NCBI GenBank assembly: GCA_015039465.1
Contig: MU130012.1
Span: 76,765 to 140,764 of the forward strand
DNA: 64,000 nucleotides
Direction: 5' to 3'
Origin: Phlegmacium glaucopus
Taxonomy: Eukaryota; Basidiomycota; Agaricomycetes; Agaricales; Cortinariaceae
Positions 30,903 through 44,051 of this stretch are shown here, piece after piece. Below the pieces are notes generated by a model that did no database searches, had not been told where the DNA came from, and worked only from the letters and a program-made list of their open reading frames with translations. The translations under genes were made by a program, and so were the position numbers. How positions within the stretch are numbered: position 1 is the first letter of the stretch; each line of letters opens with the position of its first letter.

Positions 30903-32812
30903 TCGGACAGACATGCTTATGGTCTAAAAATCTTCCTAACATACAAGCGTCATATTTTTCAGGTAGATTCAGTAACTTACATGAAGGAGGCAGTGTATAA
31001 AGGACAGGTGACCGGTGTGGATTACTGTATTATCCCACAATTATCCCATTCGGTGGTGATGCATCATAACCAACGACCAAATTTAGTACACTGTGGAACA
31101 ATGTATTCAATTGAAATTTTGAATTGATCGAAATGCGACAGTACCGTATAGCACCGTACCAGTTGATGAATGATATATTCATTTCAGGAAAAAAAAAAAA
31201 AAACATATACGAATTGGGTTTAGCTTCCGTTCGAGACCCTAAATTGGCGCTTCCGAGGCCGTTTTTGATTATCAGAGTACGCCACAATTGATAAATTTGG
31301 GATTACCGACATCGTGGCTGTGGTGCCGGTTGAATTTCAACCTGATATCTCCCAACCTTGCCGTAGAATGACATCTAGTGTGAAGCAGATTGAGTTTCAA
31401 GCGTGCTTCGTCATGGGTTGAATTTAAGACGTTTCAAGTTGCATGTTGGTGCGTATACTAGTAGATTGAGTTTCAATCTATATTGGCCAAAATACTCGAG
31501 TGACTGTGGAGGGGAATTTTTTTTTTGATATCTTGCCATATGGAGGATTGGGTCGTATGTCGTCGTCGTGGTGTTTCGTGGAGGTATGTCGTGTCATGCG
31601 TCGTCGATGTGAGAAAACCCTAGGTGAGGGGGGGGGGGTTCGTCATCGCCGTCCCTTAGCTTACATTTAGGCAATAAATCTTGTAAACCACAGTATATAT
31701 TATACTTACTTAACGTAAGACTCATAAAGAGATCCTAGTAATTTCATTACTGATATTTTTAGCGTATACTATATCATATATCAACGGTACTCGGGATTTT
31801 CGACCCTCTCCATGCCTTTAGCATTTTCCTGTAAATCAACCAAGGGTCAAGTAACATCCGAGCCGTTGTGGAGCGCTACCTACGTAGTAATTACATCCTT
31901 TCAACGCCAGGGTGACGTCATTCCATTTGTCACGGTTATAGTTATGATTTCGTTATCCTTGCTCATCGCTGATCCGTACGCTTGGTGCTTCTCAAAAGCT
32001 CAAATTCGAATTCCCTTTGTTACTAGCTCAAACGTTGATGTCGTCGTCATCGACAACATCTACATCGACGTCTCGAACTCGACGGCGGTGATCCAATCTC
32101 TTGAATCAACCTTTTCCTTTCCCGATGAGGTTTTTGAATGTCCCATGTAGTCCGGCCTGACTACTACGGTACCCGATCCACCGTATACAAACATTATTCA
32201 TAATCGATGTGATGGTTGTTACTAATTGTTTTTTGATCAACCGTTCGTTTTTCTTGGAGCCGCGCAGTGTGGAAAGATGTTAAAATGTCCACTTGCAACT
32301 CCTTACACCGGGCACCCACACTTAACCATGTCACCCACATTCGATATGTTTCGTAATACTTTGATCAATAACCGTATTCTATATAACTAACTCTGGCAAT
32401 TGGCAATTGTGTAAAGAGATAAGAAAGTTTCTCATTAACCTCCTTCCCTGTTCGCAATTGCCGTTGGTCGGTACGTAGTAGTGGACTTATCCTTATCGTT
32501 ATCTTGTATAAGGGAAAACCTTTGAGAACTTTCATTTCGGTTGTAGGTATACATTAGGTCATTGATAAGGCCGAAAAGGTGAGATAAGGTTCAATCTCGC
32601 TTGAATGACGAGTTTTTGTTCTGAACGTTTTTGGTAGGTTACACATGTGTTGAAATCTCAAAGCGTACATTGAGATAACGAGGAAGAGCGTGGAGATAGC
32701 GGACCCGGCAATCTACGTTTCAAGGGGATAGATCAAAATACCCGATCAGTGGAGCCACTCTCTTGTTACATATATGTTTTGACCCACATCAACAACCTCT
32801 GTTCAACCCCCA
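30903..32812. other. Intergenic region upstream of the PP1 subunit gene
   Basis: No supported gene. A 112-codon open frame at 31812-32150 (+) has no recognisable motif. Poly(A) run at about 31,189-31,203 and poly(G) run at about 31,629-31,638. GGTTGAATTTCAA / GATTGAGTTTCAA recurs four times between 31,329 and 31,475. The last few hundred bases should contain the promoter of the next gene; no TATA box stands out. Confidence 0.5.
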
Positions 32813-35800
32813 ATGCCATACTCTCTGCCAGTCCATTCTCAAGGCAGGGCTGGTCATCGCAGGTCTTACTCGCATATAACCGCGACTCCACCATTAACAG
32901 ACCTTCCACGTCGTCGTTCATCTTTTAATAATATCTATCCTAATGTCACACCTAAGAAACCTACTTTTCACATAAACGAAGACGATGATGATTCATCTCA
33001 TGACGAAGCTCAACGACGTGACGCTGACAACGGCGACGACGACGACGAGGAGGAAGGAAGACTACGTGGTTTACCTCCTCTACGACTTAAACTCAACCCA
33101 AACTCATTCAACGCCGTCCCTTTCCCCCTTTCCTCTCCTCCTCTCCATCCTTCTTCTCCAACGCCTGTTATTCTCCCTCGTCCTCCCCTTTCCAGAACAA
33201 CTTCATTATCAAACGGAAAACCACTCAAATCAAGTTTGAAATCTTCATCCTCATCGCCCAATATTCCTTTCCCTCCCCAGTCATTGGTTCCTAGCATCAT
33301 GTTTCCAGACCTACATCCTGGCTATTACAAACACCACCAATCTCAACATCACAGAGCAAGCTCCGCTCCTTGTACACCTCTCCTCGATGAGGACTCCCCT
33401 TCATCGCCTTTGTCAACGTCCCCACCTTCATCTCTACCCTCCTCTCAAAATCATTCCCCATCGTCCTCCTTCCACCACCACACACCTAAAAACGTTCATT
33501 TCCCATCTCAAGAAGAAGGTGGCTTGGCTACCATTCGTGTCTTCAATAGAAGCGCTAGACCTGCTTCACTAAGTCGATTAGGCGAGGAGACTGAAACCGA
33601 AACCGAGGGCGAAGGCAGCGGTGCCGGAGGGGGTAACATAGTCTGGACCGGGTGGAGTGGGGGATATGTGGGAGGCTCCACCTATCCGTTTCCTCGTGTG
33701 GCTCCTTCCTCGGGGGAAAAGGAAAAGAAAAGTCCACTAAACCCCTCCTCCTCAGCTCAACGACAAAAACCGATCCCTTACGAGATCGATTGGTCTCATT
33801 CATCATTGATACCACGCAAAAACATCAACCTAGGGAACGAAAATGTCTTTTTCGAGAGTCTAAAAGTCGTTGATTCTGGTTCGTTCCTTTTTTTTTTTTT
33901 CCTTTCCCCCCCGAGCTTATTCCACTTTCCAGATCCAACTCGATACCTGCTCCAAGGAACAGTCCTAGTACGCAACATCACCTATCAAAAAACGGTCATG
34001 GTCAGGTATACGATGGATGAATGGGAGACCGTTAATGACGTTTTGGGTTGGTATGACGTGGGTGGCGTTTCGGGTGGGAATGGAACCAGGGGAGGTTGGG
34101 ATCGATTCAAGTTTTCTATCGCATTGTGTGACGATGACTTGGAAGGGAAGGTTGTGTGGTTGGTTGGGAAATATGTAGGTGGTGGAGGAGCGGCTGCGAA
34201 TGGAGCAAGTCCAGAAGGAGCGACGGGAGGAGAGGGCACCGTAGGGGCTGGAGAATGGTGGGATAATAATGAGGGGAAGAATTATAGGGTTGGCTTTAAG
34301 AAGCTTGACCAAGCGAAGGTGGAGGAAGAGAAGGAGAGCCCTTATAAGAGAGGTGTAGTCGTCAGCGCTCCTCGTAAGTCTTTCTCTGCTCTCGTTCCCC
34401 AGTCTTTATTTATTTCTTTCATCTAGCGACCTATACCGGGCTTACACCAACATCAACACTTACTCGACCAAAACTATCCGCTCCTCAAATATCATCTTCG
34501 TCATCGTTCCCTGCCACTAGGTTCTCTGGACAATATCAGTATCAACTGCAACTGCAAAACGAGAAGGAAAAGGAGAGAATGAAAGCGCAACATCAAGCTG
34601 CACTCACCCAGAGCACACTCGCGAGGTTGAAGAAACTGAATTTGAAGAATTACGCTGCTCCTAAAGGATACGGGTATGGACAGCAGTTGCCGTCGTCTGC
34701 CCCCGCAAACGCAACGACACCTCCACTAGAGAATCTTACTGCTCCTCCGGTGTTGACCTTGACTTCTGCGACGCCTACGATTTCTTCTTTCGTTGAGGCT
34801 TCTTCTGAGTCTCCTCCATCTTCCGGCTCGGGATCAGGATTACCTTATCCACCTTTGGAGGAGTCACCTATTGCTGCCAATTTTAGCTCGATGGAGATGA
34901 CGTCTCCTACTCTTAGTACGAGCAGTACGGATCTGACGTCTGCGGATTCGACGCCTCTGCAAACACCTACACAGGACGATGATGAGGGTGGTGGTGGTGA
35001 GGGGCTCGAGAAAGGGTTAGGTGACGCCGAAGAGGAAAGCCAGAACTTGCGATGGAGTTTGAGTATCGAGCATGGGCATTTCGCCACTACCATCATACCT
35101 CCTACTGCTGCTCCCACTGCCGGTACACCTACATCATCATCAACTCCAACTCCAATCCCGATCCAAGGAGTTGATACTTCTTACGCACGCACCACATATC
35201 CATATACCAATGCAGGTGTGGAGATGGGTACCAGCCCGCCGTTTAGTGATCTTGAAGGCTCTGTTAGAGCTGGGATCGGGAGAGGTAGTGGTGGTTCTGT
35301 TCATTGGGATTGGGGATCTGCTGCTGGTGCTTTGGGTGGAGTAGGCGTAGGAGGCGAGAAAGAGGCTAGGAAGGAGGTTCCTTGGATGAATCATCATCAG
35401 CAGCATCAATCGTTGTCGTTAAGTGGAGGTGGAGGAGGGTTGATGCCTCCTCAGAGGAGACGTGTGTTGCATCACCATCATCAACAGCAGCAACAACAAC
35501 GAGGAAGTGGGGGTTCGTCTTCTAGTGGGAGTGGGAGTGATTCCAAGTCCAAGTCAGGTTCAAAGCTGCCTGCTGCTCCGTCTTCCCCTCCATCTATTCC
35601 CTCTTCCTCTTCGCCTTTATCGTCTTCATCTTCGACCCCTACCGTAACTTCACCATTGACCACTCCTTCTCCCATACCACCAAAACAAAAAGCGATACCT
35701 CCAAAATTGAATTTACCAGCAGCTCCTAAGTTTATTTCACCAGTCGCTACCGGTGGTCTTCAATCACCTTATTATCCCGGGTCAGCGAGGAGAGGTTATT

Positions 35801-36123
35801 ACCACGAACCACATTCTCACCACCAACAGCAACAACAACAAAGATACGGACACCGTCATTTTAATTCTATGCCTGCAACTGTTGGTGGTGGTCCTACTTT
35901 GCCACCAACACCAGGATCGGCGTCGAATGATGCTATCTATCAAGCGTTAGTTCGAGAATGGTGTTTCGCACAAGGTCCTGGACCTGTTGTTGGTAGTATT
36001 GGTGTGTTGTCTGCGTCGGGTGAGACGACGCCTGTTGGAAGTGGAACTTCGTTGGGATTGGGAGGTGGGGAGTTGGGTGCGGATTTGGGGAGGTTGACTT
36101 CTCCTTTGGGTGACGGTGAGTGA
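32813..36123 (+). CDS. Glycogen-targeting regulatory subunit of protein phosphatase 1 (Gac1/PPP1R3-like, CBM21)
   Basis: Scaffold that brings PP1 catalytic subunit to glycogen so that it can activate glycogen synthase. Exons 32813-33878, 33933-34373 and 34427-36123 (introns 54 and 53 bp) give about 1,067 residues. The PP1-docking RVxF-type motif is KNVHF at residues 226-230. A CBM21 carbohydrate-binding domain spans about 336-475: it opens VFFESLKVVDSDPTRYLLQG, continues VRNITYQKTVMVRY, WDRFKFSI and ends WWDNNEGKNYRVGF. The long C-terminal part is low complexity (Ser/Pro/His/Gln runs) up to a short conserved-looking block IYQALVREWCFAQGPGP near residue 1,010. The stop at 36121 overlaps a GTGAGT donor at 36116, so a further small exon is possible (acceptors TCTGGACAG near 36,171 and TCTCTCGACAG at 36,234). 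Function assigned from domain order; confident. Confidence 0.88.
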
Positions 36124-36924
36124 GGGGAGGAAGGAAAGGAGTCAGGAACATGTGTTTCCTGAGTCTGGACAGGTCTGCGACAGACAGCTTGGATTAGACA
36201 GACAGCTTGGAAGTCCTGATTTTTCTCTCGACAGCCAGTATGATTAAGCTTAGCTTGATTTGGGAAGTTGGTCCCTGGGGCCTTTTCATTGACTTTTTTT
36301 ATCCCTTTCTTCGTCGGCTCCCTCTTTCTTCTTCGTCCTCGACATCGTCGATCATTGATCAGCATCGCCATCACCATCCCACACAACCCACATACATCAT
36401 CGACATCGACAAATCAGCATCATTATCTCTCTAAAATAGCTACAACAAAAAAAAAAAATGATCTTATCTTATCTCTCCGTCTCTCTCATCTCACTACCAC
36501 CTACCACTCCTCCTTCATCGTTCATCATTCCTACTCTCTACTTTCTTTTTTGTTTTCTTGATATATGCAACAATTATTATCTCATTTCTTCATTTATTAT
36601 GGTTCTTATACTTGCTCTTGTTGTTTCTCGGTATCCGATTTTCTTTTTTCTTTGAAAAAAATCGCCACCTTTTTTTGTATCACCACCCACCACCACTCCC
36701 ACCTCCACCCATCCACCACCACCCACACCAAATGTGCACCGACTGATATTTTAATTGTGTACTTACATTCATGGAATGTTGTTCTTTTCTTGTTTTTCCT
36801 TTTTACGTTTTCATTCATCTTGTCTTGTCCTTATCATTTGTCGCCCCATCACAAATCTCATGGTTTTTTTCTCCCAATTGCCGTCATCTACCCAAAGAAG
36901 TGCTTCATACCACAGGCGCGCGTT

Positions 36925-37430
36925 GTTGCTTACTCTCACTACCCGCCCTTTTCTGTTGTTGTTAAGACGATGGACAATGAGATCTACTATCACCACCCTT
37001 CCGCTGCAGTCTCTCTCTCTGTCTCTTTCTCTCTGGACTGCATGGGCTATGGATCTGGCTCTCTCATGCCATCCATCCCAAACAAACAAACAAAAAACGA
37101 AACACGAAAACAAAATAAAATAACAGACATGTTTGTCTATATCCTCTTCATTTCCGAGGGTCTCAACGTTCCTATATGAAACAAAAGATTACTTACTCTT
37201 CACCGCCCTTTTCTGTTGTTTAAGACGATGGACGATGAGATCTACTATCACCACCTTCCGCTGCATTCTCTCTCTTGCCATCCATCCCAAACAAACAAAC
37301 AAACAAAAAAAACGAAACACGAAAACAAAAACAAAAATAACAGAACAGAGCTATAATCCTCTTCATTTCCGAGGGTACCGGCGGTTCCTATATGAAAGAC
37401 AAGAAGATAGAAACAAAAAGAAAAGGCTTA
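36925..37430. repeat. 260-bp tandem duplication
   Basis: CCCTTTTCTGTTGTT at 36946 recurs at 37206. Both units run through GAGATCTACTATCACCACC, CCATCCATCCCAAACAAAC, CGAAACACGAAAAC, CCTCTTCATTTCCGAGGG and TTCCTATATGAAA. The second unit lacks about 45 bp of the first. Confidence 0.85.
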
Positions 37431-37914
37431 TCGTTATCTCGCTGTTTCTTTCCTTCTTCCTTCTTCCTTTCCCTCCTTATCAACCTTTTTCTATACTCTA
37501 CTCTTACTATTGAGTTTTTTTTTGATGGATCTTTTTCCCTTGCTATCTAGGCAAAAAAAAGCATCTATCAAACCAACAAAAAAAGATTTGGGGTCCACTT
37601 TATCTCCGAAGAGTTGGAACAGGATAGCTATAGCTATGTCCTTCTCGTTTTTCTTTTGATATATCTATCTTTTGATATCAGCTATCCATTCAACCCTACG
37701 TCATCGTTATTATTATTATCTGATCCCTTTCCTCCCGATTTTTTCTTCTTTTTCGTCACCCCCACGGACATTTTTGGTTTTCCCATTACGGTAGCCGAAT
37801 CAATTGCTCAAGCGCTGGTTTATCCAATACCTGTGTTGAAATACATACACGCCATACATTAGTTCTTTTCCTTTCTTTATACACGGTTTGTGAAACATTG
37901 ACATTGGTTTATAG

Positions 37915-39335
37915 AATATTATTAAACGTTCAAACTTATTTACACCAAAAATGGTTATTTTGGTCGGTAAGTTGTACAAGTTTTATACATTTAGTATTAG
38001 TAATACCATAATGTAGGGTGATCGGGCGAATCCATGGTTCTTAGCGAATTATTCTCTTGTCCCGTTTTTCCATCAGGTTGTTCTATCCCTATAACCATTA
38101 CCTTGGAGATGAGGTCATGATCATGAGTTGTGGGCTGAAGGTTTTTTCTTTTGGTTTGCATTAAATTTCTGGGCGCTGGCACCGCTTGGCACTGGGGCCC
38201 GAGCGCCAATACAGTGGGCATGTATATGAACATTTACCCAAACTCTAGATTTCATGCTCCTTGATCCCTCTCTATCGTCATTGCTTAAATGGTTCCTTTT
38301 TATATATACACGGCCTTGATTTATTTTATTTTATTTCGTCATTGATGTCGAATACTTATGATCATTAATCAAGCGTCGAACGTTTACAACAAACAAGTTT
38401 AACGTACGTGTGGATTGGGTGTGGATCGGGCGAATCACGGTTCTTTGCGAATTTATTCTCTTGTTTCTGTTTTCCATCAGGTTGTTCTATGCCAACTTGA
38501 AGATTCCTACCTAACCATTACCTTGGAAATGAGTCATGAGCAGTGGGCTGGAAGGTTTTTTTTTGGTCTGCATTAAATTTCTGGGCACTGGCACCACCGG
38601 GGCTCGCGCGCCAAAGCCCAATACAATGGGTATGTATACTATGAACATTTCCCAAACTCTAGATCTCATGCCCCTTTATCCCTCTCTATCGATATCATTA
38701 TTGGTTAAAATGTTTCCTTTTTATACATTACACGGGCCTGATTTTTTATTTTATTTCGTCATTGATGTCGCCTGCACGACCTGTATGTTTTTTTTTTTTT
38801 CATTTATCATTAAAAGGATTTGTTTTCAGATGATGAGATACATTGTGATCGCTTTGTTCTTTTTAACATGCATTTACACGGCTTTAATATTCAAACGTTT
38901 ACAACAAAATGGCTATTTGTCGGTTAAGTTATAAGTCATAAGTTATATATACATAATGTAGGTGTGGATTGGGTGTGGATCGGGCGAATCCATGGTTCTT
39001 GCGAACTATTCTCTTGTTCTGTTTTCCATCAGGTTGTTCTATCCCCAACCTGGGAAATAGTATCACGAGTGTGCTGAAGATTGTGTTTTTTTTTTTGGTT
39101 TCCTTTCTGGGCGGCGCTGGCACCGGTGACCCGCCGCGCCAAATGCAATGGGTGTATGCATTAATGAACATTAATGAACCCTTACCCCCAAACTCTCATG
39201 CCCTAACTCTCTATCGCTATTGCTTAAATGTTTGCTTTTTATACATTATACGGGCCTGATTTTGTTTTTATCGCATGTTGACGGCTGCCTGCACAACCAA
39301 CCGTATGTTTTTTTTTCATTTTCATTATTTAGAAG
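37915..39335. repeat. Three imperfect tandem units of about 430-540 bp
   Basis: Units near 37,915-38,345, 38,375-38,815 and 38,870-39,335. Each contains, in order, ACGTTTACA, GTGTGGATCGGGCGAATC, TTCTCTTGT, CCATCAGGTTGTTCTAT, a GC-rich block (GGGCGCTGGCACCG), CAATGGGTATGTAT, a CCCAAACTCTAGATCTCATG-type block and ACGGGCCTGATTTT. Identity between units is roughly 75-85%. No frame stays open across units. Confidence 0.8.
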
Positions 39336-40953
39336 AATTTGTTTTTCATATCGGATAAACAGCATAAGCCAAAATTGTGATCGCTTGAGAAGTGGCTGTT
39401 TGCCGTTGCTGTGGCAGTTGATCTGCGCTTTTTTTAATGTGGTTGTTGGTACGAGCGGGGGAAAAGTGGAAAGGTAACAAGTCTAAAAAAAAAGCGAGGT
39501 GTGGGTCACTCAATGAAAAGAACAGAACAGCCAAAAAGACTACAACTTTGTTTTTCAATTTTTTTGTCGTTTGTTCACTTTGTAAGGTGAACAGGCACAA
39601 AAAGCGATATTGCTGATGGTCCTCCCAAAAAGTAGTGCCTTAAGTTTGAAAGTTTAGTTTTGAATGTCCGGGTTCGCGAATTCAGGGACCCATTTGCGAT
39701 TTAAAAATATGTGTGGGGTAGTTTGATGAAGCGGGAGGAGGGGCTTAAGATGACCGGATAATCGTAGATAATCGTGTGTTTCCGCTGAAACAAAGAGGCT
39801 ATTGAGGTCTTGTGGTCTAGGCTGGTCTAGGTAAGTATTATGCTTGGTCATGAGATGAGTCTGAGATAACATGAATAGTTGCCGCCATCAAGTTAGTTAA
39901 TAAGTTCGATTCAATTGGGTGTAAACCTATGTAAACCTTCGGTTGTAGTAGGTGTAGAGGGGGCTTTCGTCTAACATTCAGTTCAGACATTCAACCCATG
40001 ATCAGAAGACGATTGAAATGTGACTTCAAGTCCCCGGACATCACCAGAGTCAGCTGTGTTCAGTAGTACAACTTTCAACCGAGACTATATATAGAGGGAA
40101 CGTTGCGTTAAAAAAATTGTTCAGAAGCGGATACCAAGCGTATCTTTATCAATCACGCCTTTGAATGTATCCATAGATTCAGAACCAAACGTTATTTGAA
40201 CCCTGGTTCAAACTTACCAATCTTAGCGAACAATAGTATGGTGCAACATGTTATCGCATAAAAATAATTCGAAGGGGTTGATTGATCATCTTTGACATTT
40301 GTCCTTTTGAGGATATTAAGGCCCAAAAACCGGGTATTCGAACCCACCAGGAAAGGAAGCTGAAGGAAAAGAACACGGCGCAAGTCATGGGTTTGGTTAC
40401 TTGGTTAGTTGACGAATATACGAACCACGGCAATTGCCAGTTGTTTGAGATCTGTGCGAGAAACCGGTGTGTCGTGTACGGTAATGATTTTGGAGATCGG
40501 AAGGGGCCGTTGTTGTCGTGTGTTCAAATTATCAAATAGAGATAGAGGGATTTATCGATTAGTGGTAGCTAGCCCGCTCAACGAGAGATGATCGATGATC
40601 GCTCGATGAAGGTTTGTCGACTCGGACAAAGCCGAGATGATTATCAGATTACGTAATTATAATCCGTGGACCAGGATCACGGATGCTTTAAAAATCCTAC
40701 ACGCGACCATGTGACGTATGTGGGGAAATAGAATGTCGAAGGTACCGACGGCGATGATAAAGCATTGTTCTCAGATCGAATGGAAGAATTAATCATTACT
40801 TGGATTTACGAGTTTTTAACTTAATTTATCATATTAAATATTTACATAAATTACTAAGCATTTTCCACGGCTAATGACCATTGCCTCGCCGGTCACGAGA
40901 CTAGAAGTGTGGTTTCTTAATTCTAAACTTGAGTCGATCTGTTTCCTTTTCCG

Positions 40954-43486
40954 ATGTTCCCAAGATTCTCGTTATCAGGTTGTCTTCCACGATCATCTCG
41001 ATATCTGACTTGTGCTAAAACAATGTCCAACACTGCCTATATCCTTCCTTTTGACCACCAATCTTCTGGACAGGTCGTTGATGGCGTTGACGCGTCATAT
41101 CTCTGGTCGCTGACCCCACAAGGCGAGAAACTACCAAAGGTTGGGACCACACGCATTTTTTACAATACGCCTCCATCGAATGTCACGACCGTCTCGTCTT
41201 TGGGAGAAGGCTTTGCATCCAAGAAGACTGAAGCCAAGCGGGAACTTGTCAGGAAATCGGTAGGAAGCGCCGTCAAAGAGCTCAAAAACCACGATGGTTT
41301 GAAGGATGTCTTAATCGATGCATCTGCTGATCCCCACGCTGCAGGTGTGTTCTTATAGTCTAACCTCATATATCGCTAACAAACGCTGTCCCCTTATAGC
41401 TGTTGCAGCACATCTTTCTTTATACAAGTTTACCTTGAAGACCACTCCGCCGTCGCCTTTTAATCCCAATCTGACAGAACCCATCGCTGAAAAACTTTCA
41501 TTCTCGCCTCTCCATGGATCAAAAGAATGGGACCGAGGCGTCATCTATGCTGAGGCGCAGAACCTCGCGCGCACGGTATGTTCCTTCCGTCCTCACACAT
41601 CATTGGCCCACTGAAAATAAGATATATTAGCTTATGGAACTTCCTGCTAACATGATGACTCCCACCGTATGTTGCCAAGATATCATACCCATGTGCTCCA
41701 CACAAATTCATCCTATTTATAGGCTTTCACTGAACGAGTCAAAAAGGTATTTGAGGGAATTGCCAACGTCGAGATCATTGTTCATGATGAAGGTAAAACG
41801 TCTTGCCTTTATATGTCGTGAACGGTGATTTAAAGTTACTCTCTAAGCCTGGGCTGCGGAGAAGAATATGGTATTAATCTTTGATTTCCTGGCTCAAATC
41901 AAAAATTTAGTGTAAAATGCACCGTAACCCTAGAACACTTTCCTCTCTGTGACTCATGGTACATCGGAGCCTGCCAAATTCTTGGAAATGTAATATCGCT
42001 TCACTTCATGTTCATCTATAATTTCAATCTAATGTTATCTTCATAGCCATTACAAGGGATCAGCCAAGAAGGACGAACAGCCTCTTGCATTTGTCGGCAA
42101 GGGTATCACCTTCGATTCCGGAGGAATCAGCTTGAAGCCCGACGAAGTCAGCTTCTTTCTTTCCTCGTTACCGCGTCACTGAGCTCGGTTTGATATAGGG
42201 TATGAAATTGATGCGTGCCGATATGGGTTAGGATTTTCCCTGATCTCAGAGAAAGTTGTTAGGTGTCTGATTGCTGCTTATTCCCTTAGGTGGTGCTGCT
42301 ACGGTTGTTTCTTCTACTTGGGCTATTGCGAAACTTGGACTGCCGTATGTTCAATCTTAATTATTTTTTTAAAAAACCTCTTTGTCAACTAAATGCTTTG
42401 TATCTCAAGGATCAACATTGTTGTCAGCACACCTTTGACTGAGAACATGCCTGGACCTAGCGCCACGAAACCTGGAGATATGTAGGTTCTATTTCGAGAA
42501 CCATCGTCACCCGGGTTTTAAGTAACCGATGACGTTTGACAGTGTCTACGCGATAAACGGTAAATCTGTTGAAGTGGACAACACTGATGCGGAAGGCCGC
42601 TTGGTCCTTTCAGGTATGATTTCATGATATCTTTGTGATCGAAATTTTATTGATTATGCTTTCCAGACGCTATCTACTACACAGCGACGGAATACAAGCC
42701 TCATACTTTGATCGACGTGGCAACACTTACGGGGTAAGGTTATCCCTTTCACGCGACGCATAATCCATGATAGAATTCTTACTTCAATTCTAGAGCCGTG
42801 ATGGTTGCTCTCGGAGAGGTCTACTCGGGCGTTTTCTCCGTACGTCCTTGTCTGCATCCAAACTCCTTCCAATGTCATTCTGACATTGAGGACGACGTAG
42901 ACTTCGGATGAGCTCTGGAAAGACCTTGAAGTAGCAGGAGACATCGAACACGACCGTTTCTGGCGCATGCCTCTTGACGACGAGTATGGTCCTCAAATCC
43001 ATTCTTCAAACGCGGATCTCCAAAACGTCAGTCTCATCTCACTATCTTCGTTCAGAACTAAACTATTAATTCCTCTTTCTTCATTTGAATTATAGACTGG
43101 TGGTAGACAAGCAGGAAGCTGTACTGCCGCTCTTTTCTTGAAACCATTTGCAGAAGGTATCGAAGCTAAGGATGGTCAGGAACCTACTTTGAAATGGGCT
43201 CATATCGATATCGCTGGAACTATGGAGGTAAAAAACCATCCCTCTTTTTTTCCTTTTTTTCTATTATTATCTTGGAAACCCCGTTACTGATGATCCCTTC
43301 ATGGTACATAATCAATAGGCTACTAGGCCAAGCCCGTACCAGGAGAAAGGTTTAACTGGTCGTCCAGTCAGGTAAAAAATACCTTTTTTTTACTTTCGTG
43401 TGGTAGAAAAAGTATTTTGAGCTGATTTTTGATTGAATTTATTTAGGGCTTTGGTGGAATATGTTCGTCGTCTTACGAATGCTTAA
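40954..43486 (+). CDS. Leucyl aminopeptidase, family M17, 17 exons
   Basis: Zinc/manganese exopeptidase that removes N-terminal residues in peptide turnover, normally hexameric. Seventeen exons with 16 GT-AG introns of 52-91 bp (first 41345-41399, last 43372-43446) sum to 513 residues; a second in-frame ATG at 41023 (AAACAATGTCC) would give 490. All key residues are present at bovine LAP spacing: metal ligands K269, D274, D292, D351 and E353, and catalytic K281 and R355, in [24 protein letters not shown] and the signature NTDAEGRL. The first 23 residues ([20 protein letters not shown]...) are Arg-rich, have no acidic residue and could be a mitochondrial presequence. The start at 40954 is in weaker context, so two products are possible. 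Several exons are tiny (23, 28 and 36 nt). Confidence 0.93.
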
Positions 43487-43922
43487 ATGCATTTGGTATG
43501 GATGGAGTAAACGAATGAAGTGAAGAATCTACGTATATAGTCATATCGATTACAAGGTGGCTAGTACAGATGGAAGGCGTGAATTGAAAAAGAAAGAAGA
43601 AAAAAACGATAGTCGAGCTGGATCATCATTCACGGACTTAGAGAGTCATGAGGGCTGAAATCATCGTTCTCGTATTCAAGCTAGCGATGCACTAACGATC
43701 GGGTTGGTTGGGATTAGTATTATCATGAACCACTGATAATAATCAGTCACTGGCAATGCAAGGGATGGTGAAAGAAAACACGTCAGTCGCAGGCGGTTGC
43801 AAGAGGCCAATCTAGCAACGATACATACATCCATAGGTTCCAAAAAAAGGTTGAATAAATTAAGAAGGGTTAATACAATATGAAGTGATGTTACAAGCCC
43901 CCCTTTTGAATGATAAGGATCC

Positions 43923-44019
43923 TCAGAACCCTAACTGTTGAGCAAAACTATGCCATGCAGGATCCAATACAATAGCTCCAAAACCACCTCCAAAACCACC
44001 TCCAAACCCACCTCCAAAA

Positions 44020-44051
<32 letters not shown>

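Larger units (their letters stand above)
36124..40953. other. 4.8-kb intergenic region with tandem repeats, no supported gene
   Basis: Long low-complexity stretches (CA-, TC- and AAAC-rich) give open frames such as 36565-37179, but these have skewed composition and no motifs. Two tandem-repeat systems are listed separately. 39,480-40,950 contains no recognisable gene; an open frame at 40282-40539 (+) is of unknown meaning. Confidence 0.6.

Noticed and set aside
31812..32150. 112-codon open frame (+) upstream of the PP1 gene
   Set aside because: No motif, no clear splice partners; may be chance. Left as a note in the intergenic entry.
36565..37179. 204-codon open frame on the plus strand
   Set aside because: Low-complexity Phe/Ser/His-rich translation of pyrimidine-rich repeats; no start context or motif; overlaps a tandem duplication.
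40320..40345. tRNA-like B-box (GGGTATTCGAACCC)
   Set aside because: No matching A-box, acceptor stem or anticodon arm could be folded around it; a similar word at about 30,690 also failed.
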